Source: an uncultured Succinivibrionaceae bacterium (GTDB lineage: Bacteria > Pseudomonadota > Gammaproteobacteria > Enterobacterales > Succinivibrionaceae). Taken from it: 45,399 nt of DNA. Position numbers and translations under genes: made by a program. Position 1 is the first letter of the stretch. Every line of letters begins with the position of its first letter. Below the pieces are notes generated by a model. That model made no database searches. It saw only the letters and a list, made by a program, of their open reading frames with translations, and had not been told where the DNA came from. The DNA is taken from NCBI GenBank assembly GCA_949286015.1, contig CASEBB010000024.1, positions 1 through 45,399 of the forward strand, written 5' to 3'. Positions 1-8,837 of the stretch are shown in pieces.

Positions 1-106
1 TGTCGTGTAAAGTTCGCGTTATATGTGCAGCTGACACTCTTGGCCTGCTTATCCCCACTCTTACGAATGGGGTATGCGCAGGCCCCCATCAGATCAATAA
101 AGAATC

Positions 107-1066
107 TTAGTAAGTGGCCTTGTACTTACCAGAGAGCACGTCTGCCTGTGGCACTTCCACATATGGCAGCATGCGGGTCACTTGCTCCTCTGGGATACCG
201 TTTTGGATCATGTCGTACATGATCTTCACGGACTCATAGCCACCCTTGAATGGGTAGAGGTCAACGGTACCACGGTAGATGCTGTTTGGCTCTTGAATTA
301 AGGCTAAAGCCTCACGGGTAGCATCACCGGAGAACACGGCACGGTCATCACCGGAGATACCGTTAGCGACCATAGCCTCATAACCACCGATACCACCGGA
401 GTCATTGGTTGCGATCACTAAGTTGAGGTCTGGGTGACGCTGTAACACCGACTCGATCACCGCCATACCACGGGATGGGTTGTCACCAGCTTGACGTGCC
501 ACTAACTCCATATCAGGGCAGATGCTCTTTAAGGCTTCCTCGATACCGTCACCACGGCGCTTCACCGCCTCGACGTTATCTTGGGTGATTAAGGCTGCCT
601 TGCCCTTGCACTTTAAGGTGTTCTTTGCCCAGTTAGCCGCTTGCGTACCAATGGCCTTACCGTAAGCATACTCATCCATGCCATAGACCAAGTTGGAGTT
701 TGGCACGGTCTGCGCGATGGAACCGGTCACAATACCAGCCTTCTTGGCATCCTCAAAGGTAGCCATTAAGGCATTGGCGTCAATAGCGGTGGTGAAGATC
801 GCATCGTACTGCGCCGTGATCATGTTCTCGAGGTCAGACAGCTGCTTGTCGACACGGTATTGAGCATCGATGGAGATGCACTTAATGCCCAGCTCTTCGC
901 AGGCCTTATCCATACCCATCTTCACACCCACGAACCATGGGTTAGCCAGCTGTGGTACCGAGAAACCAATTTGGATATCCTTTGGATCCTTGGCCGCTTC
1001 AGCATTAGCACAGAAACCAAAGGTCGCAGCTGCCATCAGGGCAATAGCAATCTTCTTAAACTTCAC
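107..1066 (-). CDS. Periplasmic sugar-binding protein (ABC-type, Peripla_BP_4 fold), paralog 1
   Basis: 319 aa. This is a type-I periplasmic binding protein of the ribose/galactose-binding kind, which would capture a sugar in the periplasm for an ABC importer. Seen: an N-terminal signal peptide (KFKKIAIALMAAATFGFC, probable cleavage near AEA-AKD), then IQIGFSVPQLANPWFVG, the typical first strand and ligand loop, and later NDSGGIGGYEA and FSGDATREAL in the second lobe. There is no lipobox, so the protein is soluble and periplasmic. The start is GTG, chosen because AGGAG lies about 8 nt upstream and the signal peptide begins there. Two close paralogs follow at 2075-3040 and 4025-4996. No permease or ATPase gene lies in the window, so it may serve a transporter encoded elsewhere. 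The ligand cannot be read from sequence. Confidence 0.93.
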   Translation of the reverse strand: MKFKKIAIALMAAATFGFCANAEAAKDPKDIQIGFSVPQLANPWFVGVKMGMDKACEELGIKCISIDAQYRVDKQLSDLENMITAQYDAIFTTAIDANALMATFEDAKKAGIVTGSIAQTVPNSNLVYGMDEYAYGKAIGTQAANWAKNTLKCKGKAALITQDNVEAVKRRGDGIEEALKSICPDMELVARQAGDNPSRGMAVIESVLQRHPDLNLVIATNDSGGIGGYEAMVANGISGDDRAVFSGDATREALALIQEPNSIYRGTVDLYPFKGGYESVKIMYDMIQNGIPEEQVTRMLPYVEVPQADVLSGKYKATY

Positions 1067-2074
1067 GACAAAACACTCCTGATCTCAGAACACAGATCAT
1101 GCTGTTACTTTTGGCAGCAACATGGGCACCGGCAAGCACTATCTTTTGATGTGGTGCCTTGTGTTCTCAGGCTATCTCTCCTCCCGCAACAACAAAAGGC
1201 AAGAGAGCAAGCCTGTGCGCTCTGCATGTGCTGTCAGCACCACAGAGTCGCCTCCTCAAAACGAAAACCCTCTGTGCAGAAGGTTTCCTCTGTGTGGCTT
1301 AGCCTCAATGTACGAGGAGAAACCACAGATGGCACTTAGTATAAGGAAAAAAGAAAGCCAATCCCTTAATCGTTTACGAAAAATGCGATAAGCGTTAAAG
1401 TTTTGCAGCTCTTATGATCACCGGCTGTGCCACAACGGGGCAAAAAGCAACTGTAAGCCAAATAGTGCCAAGCACTACGCAAGCGGTTGCACTACACCCA
1501 CCACACACACCCACCACACACACACACACACACACTGAAACCAGCCCTGAACACCTTGCACCACTCGTGGCGTCCTGTAGCTACAGTGACCGCTATGTCT
1601 TGACGCCTCTTACCACAATCAGCAAGTGCTACCGCTCAGACTGCGCTTACCGCTTCTCACCTTAAAAGCCACAAAGGTAGAAAGCCACCCGCTGCTGCAC
1701 CACCTTAGATATGGTAGTGGTGGTGGTGGTGTTTTGGGTAACAACCACCACTAAGCGCCGCAGCACTGTACACCACAGCATTAACAGATGCTTCTACCCA
1801 CTTGCCTCAATACCAGCCTAACTCTGAGTGGGCAATCTACTCTCTGGTATGTGACCACTCAAGACAGGGCTAAGTCCTCTTGATCACAGGCTGGCCCTAC
1901 CTGATAAAAGATCGGACACCACAGGCCTGCCTCTCCCAGCGCGTTCGCACCACTACCTTCGCCGCCACAGCAAAAGCAAGACAGCCAGCACTCTTGGTAC
2001 ACAGGCTCTGTCAAGAGCCGTAAGAACCTCTGGCTGCTACGCACTGGCGCGATACGCTGCTTTGCTCATCCCTC
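1067..2074. other. Intergenic region, about 1 kb, between binding-protein paralogs 1 and 2
   Basis: I see no convincing gene. It must contain the promoter of paralog 1, but no clear -35/-10 pair stands out. GATCT/AGATC arms at 1081-1098 sit just upstream of the ribosome binding site. A CA dinucleotide tract lies at 1502-1535 and a GTG trinucleotide tract near 1710-1730. Short open frames here lack ribosome binding sites and coding character. Confidence 0.6.
1502..1535. repeat. CA-rich simple sequence repeat
   Basis: Runs of alternating CA, interrupted by CCCACC, make a microsatellite-like tract in non-coding DNA. It could vary in length by slippage. No gene reads through it. Confidence 0.7.
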
Positions 2075-3040
2075 TTAGTACGATGGCTTGAACTGACCCG
2101 AGGTCACCATCTCCTGCGACACTTGGTTATAGGACATGCGTCTGACCATTGGCATAATTGGCGTGCCGTTTTGAATCATGTCGTACATGATCTGAATAGA
2201 CTCATAGCCGCCCTTGTACGGATTTAAGTCCACTGTACCGCGATAAATGCTGTCAGGCTCATTCATGATGATTAAGACATCACGTGTGGCATCACCTGAG
2301 AAGACGCCAAAATCCTTACCCAGCATGCTATTGGCAAACATGGTGATGTAACCGCCAATACCAGCCGAGTCCGTAGTCGCTACCACCATATTGAGATCAG
2401 GATTACGTGGCAACACTAAGCTGGCAAGAATCATTGCTCTGTAAGGATCGTCAGCGGTGTAACGCTCAACTACCTCTAACTCAGGACAGATGTCGTGCAG
2501 TGCTTGCATCACACCATCACCACGGGCCTTTACCTCTGGCATGTTGTCTTGGGTAAAGACTAAAGCCTTGCCCTTACCACCTAAATTCTCTTGTGCCCAA
2601 TGCGCCGCTTGCGAGCCAATGGTGTAGCCATAGTCGTGCTCGTCCATGGTGTAGAAGAGATCAGAGTTCATCACCGTTTGCGCAATCGAGGCGGTGACCA
2701 TACCTTGGCGCTGCGCACGGGCATACAACGGTGCTAAGGCACGGGAGTCAAGAGCACTGGCAAAGATACCATCGTAGTCATCATCGATGACATCACGCAC
2801 GTCATCTTGCTGCTTGCGCGCATTGTTCTGCGCATCAATGGTAGTGCACTGGATGCCTAGCTCTTTACAGGCGGCATCCACACCTGATTTCACTCCCATA
2901 AACCACGGGTTAGACAGCGCCGGAACCACAAAGGCAATTCTGATGTCTTGTGGGTCTTTAGCCACAGCGGGGCTGCTGGCAACACAGAGGAAGCACAGGG
3001 TACTGATAATGGCGACAGCAATCTTAGTCTTCACAAGCAC
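2075..3040 (-). CDS. Periplasmic sugar-binding protein (ABC-type, Peripla_BP_4 fold), paralog 2
   Basis: 321 aa from the GTG at 3040. It has a signal peptide (core AVAIISTLCFLCVASS, cleavage near AVA-KDP), then IRIAFVVPALSNPWFMG, matching the same position in paralogs 1 and 3. Also shared are TTDSAGIGGYITM, FSGDATRDVL and IYRGTVDLNPYKGGYES. The frame stays open upstream for 100 further codons, but those codons are not protein-like and the signal peptide would be buried. AAGGA lies 6-7 nt before the GTG at 3040, and paralog 3 has the same arrangement. A second GTG three codons in (at 3034) is the other possible start. The role is periplasmic sugar capture, with no transporter partner nearby. 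Confidence 0.9.
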   Translation of the reverse strand: MLVKTKIAVAIISTLCFLCVASSPAVAKDPQDIRIAFVVPALSNPWFMGVKSGVDAACKELGIQCTTIDAQNNARKQQDDVRDVIDDDYDGIFASALDSRALAPLYARAQRQGMVTASIAQTVMNSDLFYTMDEHDYGYTIGSQAAHWAQENLGGKGKALVFTQDNMPEVKARGDGVMQALHDICPELEVVERYTADDPYRAMILASLVLPRNPDLNMVVATTDSAGIGGYITMFANSMLGKDFGVFSGDATRDVLIIMNEPDSIYRGTVDLNPYKGGYESIQIMYDMIQNGTPIMPMVRRMSYNQVSQEMVTSGQFKPSY

Positions 3041-3381
3041 GATGAATCCTTTTGGGCTCAAGGCCTTGAGGTAGGCGAAAAACAGCAGAGAAAGACGGAC
3101 GTCAGGCAGTTGCCAGCGGTCTTTGCCAAGGTGCACCAAGAGCTCCGCACAAGCGGAGAGCAGAATGTAAAGCGCAATAATGTCCAAAGCTCTGTGCGTG
3201 GTGGTAAGAAAGGCAATGTCATTTTCTACACGCCCAACGACCAACCACACATCATGCTTGCGAGCAATGCACCAGAAAAGCATGGGTACAAGACGACGTG
3301 GCTTTGTTTGCCTGTACACATGATACCTGAGAAGCACCAAATTAACGCACTTACGCAGGAAAAGATATCCGTTGTGGCGTC

Positions 3382-3535
3382 TAGTGGTAGATTCGAAAAT
3401 TAACTAGGAACCACATCCATAGTCGTGCAGGCGCATGAATGTGATCAATTAGGGGCATGGGACAGGCGTGATTAATGTCTGTCGCCCCTGTCTTAAGGGT
3501 ACTGGTTCCTCGTTAATTTTCGAATCCTTCACTAG
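3382..3535. repeat. Inverted-repeat element with 33-bp arms (MITE-like or long hairpin)
   Basis: The left arm 3382-3414 and right arm 3503-3535 are reverse complements with four mismatches. The core GATTCGAAAATTAAC is perfect on both sides, and both arms continue to GAGGAACCA or TAGGAACCA. The 88-bp interior has its own short arms: AGGGGC (3449) with GCCCCT (3484), and GACAGG with CCTGTC. It encodes nothing and lies 65 bp from repeat copy A. It could be a non-autonomous mobile element or a regulatory hairpin. I see no clear target-site duplication. Confidence 0.65.
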
Positions 3536-3600
3536 GTTCGTGGTGGCTTCATGCTCTATAACGGTGATATTTCTCCCCATTTGCGCTGTAACTTGAGCCT

Positions 3601-3755
3601 TAAGGAAAGAGTGAGCTAATAAGTGACGGATGTAGTGGGGCGTGGTTGCAACGTCCCACCTCGAGATAAAAGGTGCAAGCAAGCCTGAACCTATCTAGAG
3701 ATGGGCATGTATGCGTGCCCTAAATTCCGTGTCATTTATTAAGTCAGTCGCTCCC
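3601..3755 (+). repeat. Dispersed palindromic repeat, copy A
   Basis: About 155 bp, one of six copies in the window. The ends are imperfect inverted repeats (AATAAGTGACGGAT at left; ATTCCGTGTCATTTATT at right). The interior holds the conserved core CCTCGAGAT and local stems such as GTGGG...CCCAC. This copy is close to copy F, with only scattered differences. It lies about 270 bp beyond the stop codon of binding-protein paralog 3. Confidence 0.85.
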
Positions 3756-4024
3756 AAGTAACACGCCTCTAAGCTGGCAAATGACAAGCGGCGCAGCCTC
3801 TGCCGCCGCTAAATCCCTTGCCACTCGCCAGCCACAGCGTGGCATTAGCAGCGCCCTCCCCTACGCTGCTGCCTTACAACTCCCTACCAACGAAAAAAGC
3901 CGGAAGCATCGCGGCCACCGGCTTGTCATGTTTTCTCAAGATTGCTCAGTTAAGCTAACGCTGTATCGTACCCAGATCGAGCGTTACGCGGTAGACTCTT
4001 AGCGCTGTATGCTGTTAAGCGCTG

Positions 4025-4996
4025 TTAGTACGTAGCATTGAATACCCCAGAGAGCACCATCTTCTGCGATACCTGCACGTATGGGAAGGTCTCAACCTTT
4101 GGCTCCTCAGGGGCGCCGTTTTGGATCATGTCATACATCGCCATGATGCTCTCGTAGCCGCAGCGATATGGATTTAAGTCCACACTGCCGCGATAAATGC
4201 TGTCTGGCTCTTGCATCAGAAGCAAGGCATCACGGGTAGCATCACCAGAGAAGACCGCAAACTTATCGCCGCCCATCTGATTGGCGTGCATGATGATATA
4301 GCCACCAATACCACCCGAGTCTGTGGTCGATACCACCAGATTCAGATCAGGGTAGCGTGGCAGCAGTAAGTCTAAAATGGTCATCCCACTAAAAGTGTCA
4401 TCAGCAGGATAACGCGCCACGATCTCAAGCTCTGGGCACACCTCATGTAGAGCCTCGACCACGCCGTTGCCACGGGCCTTAATCGCTGGGTTGTCATCTT
4501 GAGTAAGCACCGCCACCTTGCCACGGCACTTGAGGTTCTTTTGCGCCCAGTGTGCCGCTTGCAGGCCAATGGTGAAGCCGTAAGATTGCTCGTCTAAGGT
4601 GTAAATCAGGTCAGAGTGAGGAATGGTCTGCGCCAGCGAGCCGGTAATGATGCCTTTCTTTTGGGCGTAATTGTAGATAGGCCTCAGTTGCAGTGGGTCT
4701 ACAGCAGAGGCCAGCACGGCATCGTAATCATGCTGCAGGAGCTTGTTTTTGAGGTCGTAGCGCTGCTTTTCTCTGTTGCTTTGCGCATCCAGCGTCTCGC
4801 ACTTAATGCCTAATTCCTTGCAAGCGGCATCAACACCGCTCTTGACGCCCATGTACCATGGGTTAGCTAAAGTTGGAGCGGAAAAGAGGATCTTAACCTC
4901 GTCAGGATTCTGCACCGCCTGTGTTGGCGCAGACAGTACGGTAAAGGCTAAAGCAGCGGCTCCAGCCACAGCAGAAATGGTCTTTTGCAAAAACAC
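4025..4996 (-). CDS. Periplasmic sugar-binding protein (ABC-type, Peripla_BP_4 fold), paralog 3
   Basis: 323 aa from the GTG at 4996. Signal peptide core AVAGAAALAFTVLSAP, cleavage near TQA-VQN, then VKILFSAPTLANPWYMG. It shares STTDSGGIGGYI, FSGDATRDAL and IYRGSVDLNPYRCGYES with its paralogs. AAGGAA precedes the GTG by 7 nt; the longer open frame (to 5110) adds residues that do not look like a signal peptide. Three such genes in a row, each isolated by roughly 1 kb and all with GTG starts, suggest local duplication followed by separation or loss of transport partners. The cysteine in YRCGYES is peculiar to this copy; the others have lysine. Confidence 0.9.
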   Translation of the reverse strand: MFLQKTISAVAGAAALAFTVLSAPTQAVQNPDEVKILFSAPTLANPWYMGVKSGVDAACKELGIKCETLDAQSNREKQRYDLKNKLLQHDYDAVLASAVDPLQLRPIYNYAQKKGIITGSLAQTIPHSDLIYTLDEQSYGFTIGLQAAHWAQKNLKCRGKVAVLTQDDNPAIKARGNGVVEALHEVCPELEIVARYPADDTFSGMTILDLLLPRYPDLNLVVSTTDSGGIGGYIIMHANQMGGDKFAVFSGDATRDALLLMQEPDSIYRGSVDLNPYRCGYESIMAMYDMIQNGAPEEPKVETFPYVQVSQKMVLSGVFNATY

Positions 4997-5943
4997 GATG
5001 ATGTTCCTTGAGGTCCTTGTGCGTACTGACTGTCCTATCCATGTAGAGCGGGCTGCGTACCATAACGGCCCCGTTGGCTTGTCACGCGCCATTGATAAAA
5101 ACGGTTTCAATCATTTAATCAGAGCCGCACTGCATCCTGCCGTTGGCTTAGCCGCAACCAGTGTCTGTACTCACTAAGCTTGGCTTTGTTCTAAGCTCCA
5201 TTACATCTACCAAGCTCTACCACCTCGCAGAGTTGCAGCAAAAGCAATGGCTCTATCCCGTGCTTAGATTCAAGCTGTAGTCACAACAACAGACGTATGG
5301 GCTTAAGCCCACTCTTAACCGCGCCTCATAGCCCACAATGCGGTCACAGCCATGAGTCACCGACTGCGCTTTTCTCCGCTTACTCAGGGCGGTAGTAGCT
5401 AACAACAAGCAGCTCGCCAAGAACTGCTTTCTACCCTCTGTGAAGCTCTACCAGCTGACACCTGCTGGTAATAGTTTGGGCAAAGCACTGCACCGCCAAG
5501 CGCGGCACAGCTCTGATCTTAAAGGCACTGCTCTGGGCAGTGTCTCTGGGTCATAACCTGCAAGCTCAGGACAACTACGCTCACCTGCACTTGCTAAGAG
5601 ACCTCTCTTGAGGCTGGGCTCAATGGCCATGTCCGCCTCCTGACATCACTCACAGCCATCCTCTAATGCCTCTGTACACAAGCAGCAGAGCTGACGCTAC
5701 ACTCACACCTGCAGGCAAAGCTCTTAGCGTAGCGCTGGCACTTGAGGACTTGTTTGTCCGCCCTGTGATGTTGCGCCCATCATACCTGATTTTGTGAGTT
5801 ATAGCACAAACATTAGCCAGCATAAGCAGGGGCTGCTAACACCGATTTTACTTTTACAAAGCGCTTGTTTATGGTCTTTTCTATTGCAATAACCGCACAC
5901 AAGATGTGTTGTATCTATTGATTTTAATTAACGCAAGGATAAT
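4997..5943. other. Intergenic region upstream of binding-protein paralog 3
   Basis: Nothing gene-like. It should hold the promoter of the minus-strand gene ending at 4025. The part from about 5850 to 5943 turns AT-rich just before a small plus-strand frame and contains ACACA-AGA-TGTGT dyad symmetry near 5897-5911, so it may be a plus-strand promoter region. Confidence 0.5.
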
Positions 5944-6054
5944 ATGGTTTTAACACAGCAGCCTGCGGAGTGCGACACTGCGCCTGCACTCTACAGTAAA
6001 TACTCACCTGAAGCAGTCCACCGTCTTACTTATGATTGGGCGCGTGCATTCTGA
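5944..6054 (+). CDS. Possible 36-aa small protein or truncated gene start
   Basis: ATG preceded by AAGGATAAT, a good ribosome binding site 4 nt away, and by about 90 bp of AT-rich DNA that looks like a promoter region. The peptide begins MVLTQQPAECDTAPALYSKY and continues SPEAVHRLTYDWARAF to a TGA. Its composition resembles a normal protein N-terminus, so it could be a genuine small protein or the stub of a decayed gene. Downstream frames do not continue it convincingly. I do not recognise it. Confidence 0.3.
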   Translation: MVLTQQPAECDTAPALYSKYSPEAVHRLTYDWARAF

Positions 6055-6269
6055 AATGCCACTTTATGACGGCAGTCTCCTCTTCTACAGCAGTCCCAGC
6101 TGTTACAGCGATGCTACTGTTAGAGGCGTTGCTGGTGGTTATGCGGCTTTCTTACGCTCAAGAGTACTTCTTAGCGCACGCACTCGCCAGCGTTTACAGC
6201 GCCAGCCCCATGTTGCTTGGCACAGAGCAACACAGGGCGGTAATGACCACAACGCCACAGCACACACCA

Positions 6270-6396
6270 AGAAATGAGCACTCTCATAAGTGACGGATAC
6301 AAGGTTGAGTAATGGTGACGTCCTTCCCTCGAGATAAGTAGTACAGGCGCGCCTCAGCCTATCTTAAGGGCGATGCGCTTGCACGCTGTCATCTCC
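6270..6396 (+). repeat. Dispersed palindromic repeat, copy B (shortened)
   Basis: The left end (CTCATAAGTGACGGAT) and the CCTCGAGAT core are well preserved and match copy E at the left. The right end is degraded, keeping only CTGTCATCTCC. It lies about 230 bp beyond the stop codon of the MFS gene that ends at 6629. Confidence 0.75.
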
Positions 6397-6628
6397 AATC
6401 CGCACGCAAGCACACCGCATCAGTAATGAAGCGATGGGCAGCAATGGGGAGCAACACACTGCAGCCGCTGGCGCCTGCCCCATTGCCGCTTTGCTCTATT
6501 AGTGACAGCAGAGCACCACGCCCTGCGCTGTAAGCCCAGATTATGGGGGACAGGCGCGCTGTCATCTTTGTACTGATGCAGGTGCTCTCTTATGGCCGTA
6601 TGTTGTCCTCTTCTGCCACAAAGCTACC

Positions 6629-8221
6629 CTAATGACGTTGCTTGGCGGCTATCTCTAAAGCAGCCTGTGGTGAGGCAGCAGCCTGTGCCGCTGGGGAGTT
6701 TGGATGCAGCTTGCTATGTAGGCCCCAAAGCAACAGTGTCAGCGACAGCGCCGCACTCACAATGAGGGCTACAGACAAAGGCACCATCGAACGCTCGCCC
6801 ATTAAGCCCACCAGCGGTGAGGAAATCGCACCAAAGAAAAAGCTCATTACCCCAAAGATACCGGTAGCAGCACCCGCACCGCCACAGCGGGACTCAATGG
6901 CAATAGCAAAGCCTGCGGTCTGCGTGGCACCACCAATAGCGACATACACGCAGAGTATCACCGCGACGAGCACCACCTGCTCAATACCCAGCACAATGAC
7001 CGCCACCAGTGCAAAGCCCATAGCGATCTGAATGAGCAGTGACCACACCACAATCTTGCGCTCGGCTACACGCTTAGCTAAGCGTCCTGTCAGGTTAGCC
7101 ACCACCGAGAGCATAATGGCATTGAAGCCAAAGATCATGGCATAGCCCACAGGGCTCAGACCAAAGATCACCTGAAAGATGAACGGTGACGAGGCCAGAT
7201 AACCGGCAAAGCCGCCCATAGTGACACCTAAGCCTAAGCTCAGCAGCAAGAAGCGCTTGTTTTTGAGCTCATGGAACATATTGCCCATGGTTGAGCCCAA
7301 AGTCGAGCTGCGCGCGTCAGGAGGTAACGTCTCAGGAAAGAACTTGCTTGAAGTGAGGATAAGAAACACTCCCCACAAGCACAAGAACACAAAGAGCATC
7401 GGCCAATCGAAAAAGGCCACAATAGCCGAGCCCACAATCGGCCCTAAGATTGGCGCTAAGCTGTTTATGGTCATGAGCAGCGCGGTAAATTGCGTTAAGC
7501 GCTGACCTGAGTAGATATCACAGGCTAAGGTACGTGCTAAGACCACACCACCGGCACCGGAGAAGCCCTGTAAAAAGCGCATCACAATGAGCTGGTGAAC
7601 ATTGGTGGCAAAGGCACAAGCAATAGAGGCTAAGGCAAAGACCGCAAGGCTAATGTAGAGAGGCTTTTTGCGGCCATAGGCATCAGAGATCGGGCCAATA
7701 AAGAGCTGACCTAAGGCTAAGCCTAAGAAGCAAGTGGTAAGTGACAATTGCACTTGCGCGGCCGAGGCATTGAGCTCGGCGGTAATGGCCGGAGTCGCAG
7801 GCAGGTAGATGTCAGTACATACAGGGCCAAAGGCAGCCAACATGGCCGCCATGATCACCACTGACCACATCACCTTATTGCTGTTGCGCATGGCAGCTAT
7901 GCGCTGGCGAATTTGCGTGGAGACAGGATCAGTTGCCACTGGGGGCGATACTGAGGACGCGGGAGCCGATCCCGCAGAAGAAAAAGAAGAAGAAGAAGAA
8001 GAAGAAGAAGAGTCAGACTCACCGGCAGATTGCCTTGCAGCACGCACCTCAGCACTTGCACTGGCGCTGCCACTGGCAGCATTACTGGTGGTTGAGCTGA
8101 TGGTGGCTGAAAGATCACGTGGAGTCGCACTCTCAGGTTGTGCTGAAGCGACTTCTGTGGCTGGGGTTGAGGATGGGGTTAACGCAGCAGCTGGCTTGGA
8201 TGCTTGAGGGATAGACGCCAT
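6629..8221 (-). CDS. Bcr/CflA-family MFS drug exporter with long Ser/Ala-rich N-terminus
   Basis: 530 aa. This is an inner-membrane, proton-driven exporter of the DHA1 Bcr/CflA type. From about residue 115 the sequence is a 12-helix transporter: AFGPVCTDIYLPATPAI in helix 1, the MFS loop motif GPISDAYGRKKPLY, then LQGFSGAGGVVLART, which fits motif C. The first 110 residues are unusual for the family: low-complexity Ala/Ser/Pro with a run of nine or more serines encoded by an AGA/TCT triplet tract. The start is supported by AGGAGG 6 nt before the ATG, so the extension seems to be translated. A paralog lies directly upstream on the same strand (8838-10259). The substrate is unknown. Confidence 0.93.
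   Translation of the reverse strand: MASIPQASKPAAALTPSSTPATEVASAQPESATPRDLSATISSTTSNAASGSASASAEVRAARQSAGESDSSSSSSSSSFSSAGSAPASSVSPPVATDPVSTQIRQRIAAMRNSNKVMWSVVIMAAMLAAFGPVCTDIYLPATPAITAELNASAAQVQLSLTTCFLGLALGQLFIGPISDAYGRKKPLYISLAVFALASIACAFATNVHQLIVMRFLQGFSGAGGVVLARTLACDIYSGQRLTQFTALLMTINSLAPILGPIVGSAIVAFFDWPMLFVFLCLWGVFLILTSSKFFPETLPPDARSSTLGSTMGNMFHELKNKRFLLLSLGLGVTMGGFAGYLASSPFIFQVIFGLSPVGYAMIFGFNAIMLSVVANLTGRLAKRVAERKIVVWSLLIQIAMGFALVAVIVLGIEQVVLVAVILCVYVAIGGATQTAGFAIAIESRCGGAGAATGIFGVMSFFFGAISSPLVGLMGERSMVPLSVALIVSAALSLTLLLWGLHSKLHPNSPAAQAAASPQAALEIAAKQRH
7977..8011. repeat. Trinucleotide (AGA/TCT) tract inside the MFS gene
   Basis: About eleven near-perfect triplets encode the polyserine stretch in the N-terminal tail of the exporter on the minus strand. 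Gain or loss of units would lengthen or shorten the tail without shifting the frame. Confidence 0.85.
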
Positions 8222-8429
8222 ACTGCACCTCCTAATAGCGAGCAGCCCTGCTCACAGACATGCAGCAATAAGCGTCTGCGCACGACTGCGGTCGCGGCCG
8301 TACAGGCAAAATGGCTCAGGTACAGCACCACACATGTTACAGTCCTGCTCCTACTACCTGTTAGCTACTGTGCTCACAGGCCGACACGGAGCACAGGGAA
8401 GCGTTATGGAGTGGCGTGGAGTGGCTTAT

Positions 8430-8587
8430 TTGGGAATGAGTGATCTCACAACTGACGGCTGCAGGGTTGAGTACTGGCAACAACCTACACCTCGAGATAA
8501 AGGGTGCGGGTCAGCCTGAGCCTATCTGAAGGTGAGGCCAGCATGATTGCCATAAATACCATCATCTATTAAGTAAGTCGCTCCTTA
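8430..8587 (+). repeat. Dispersed palindromic repeat, copy C
   Basis: It has GAGTGATCTCACAACTGACGG at left, slightly diverged, then ACACCTCGAGATAAAGGGTG, GCCTGAGCCTATCTGA and CATCATCTATTAAGTAAG at right. It lies 250 bp beyond the stop of the second MFS gene. Between it and that stop is an unrelated 7-bp hairpin (GTCGTAG/CTACGAC, 8796-8820). Nothing else is seen in the intergenic stretch 8222-8837. Confidence 0.85.
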
Positions 8588-8837
8588 GAGGGTAAGGATT
8601 GGACTCAGGAGTGACATCATTGCGAATGGCTCCTGTAAAGAGCATGCCTTGAGTACAGGCGTTGCCTCATGGTAAAAGCGTCCACCGCTGAGATCAGAAA
8701 CAAACAGCAGCTGCCAGCATGCTCTCTGCCCTCTTTGGGGTAACACCATCAAGATGGGACTCACGCCCCACCTTGATCTCAAAGGGCACACGGCTGTCGT
8801 AGCGGGAGTGTCACTACGACCGAGCCCATAGCAGCTC

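Larger units (their letters stand above)
3041..4024. other. Intergenic region carrying two palindromic repeat elements
   Basis: This stretch of about 1 kb between paralogs 2 and 3 holds the inverted-repeat element at 3382-3535 and dispersed-repeat copy A at 3601-3755. No additional gene is supported. Open frames across it lack ribosome binding sites. Confidence 0.6.

Noticed and set aside
860..1339. 159-codon plus-strand frame opposite binding-protein paralog 1
   Set aside because: It overlaps a clear gene on the other strand, has no ribosome binding site and shows no recognisable motif.
3041..3340. 100-residue N-terminal extension of binding-protein paralog 2
   Set aside because: It would bury the signal peptide. 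Paralogs start at the signal peptide with a GTG and a good ribosome binding site.
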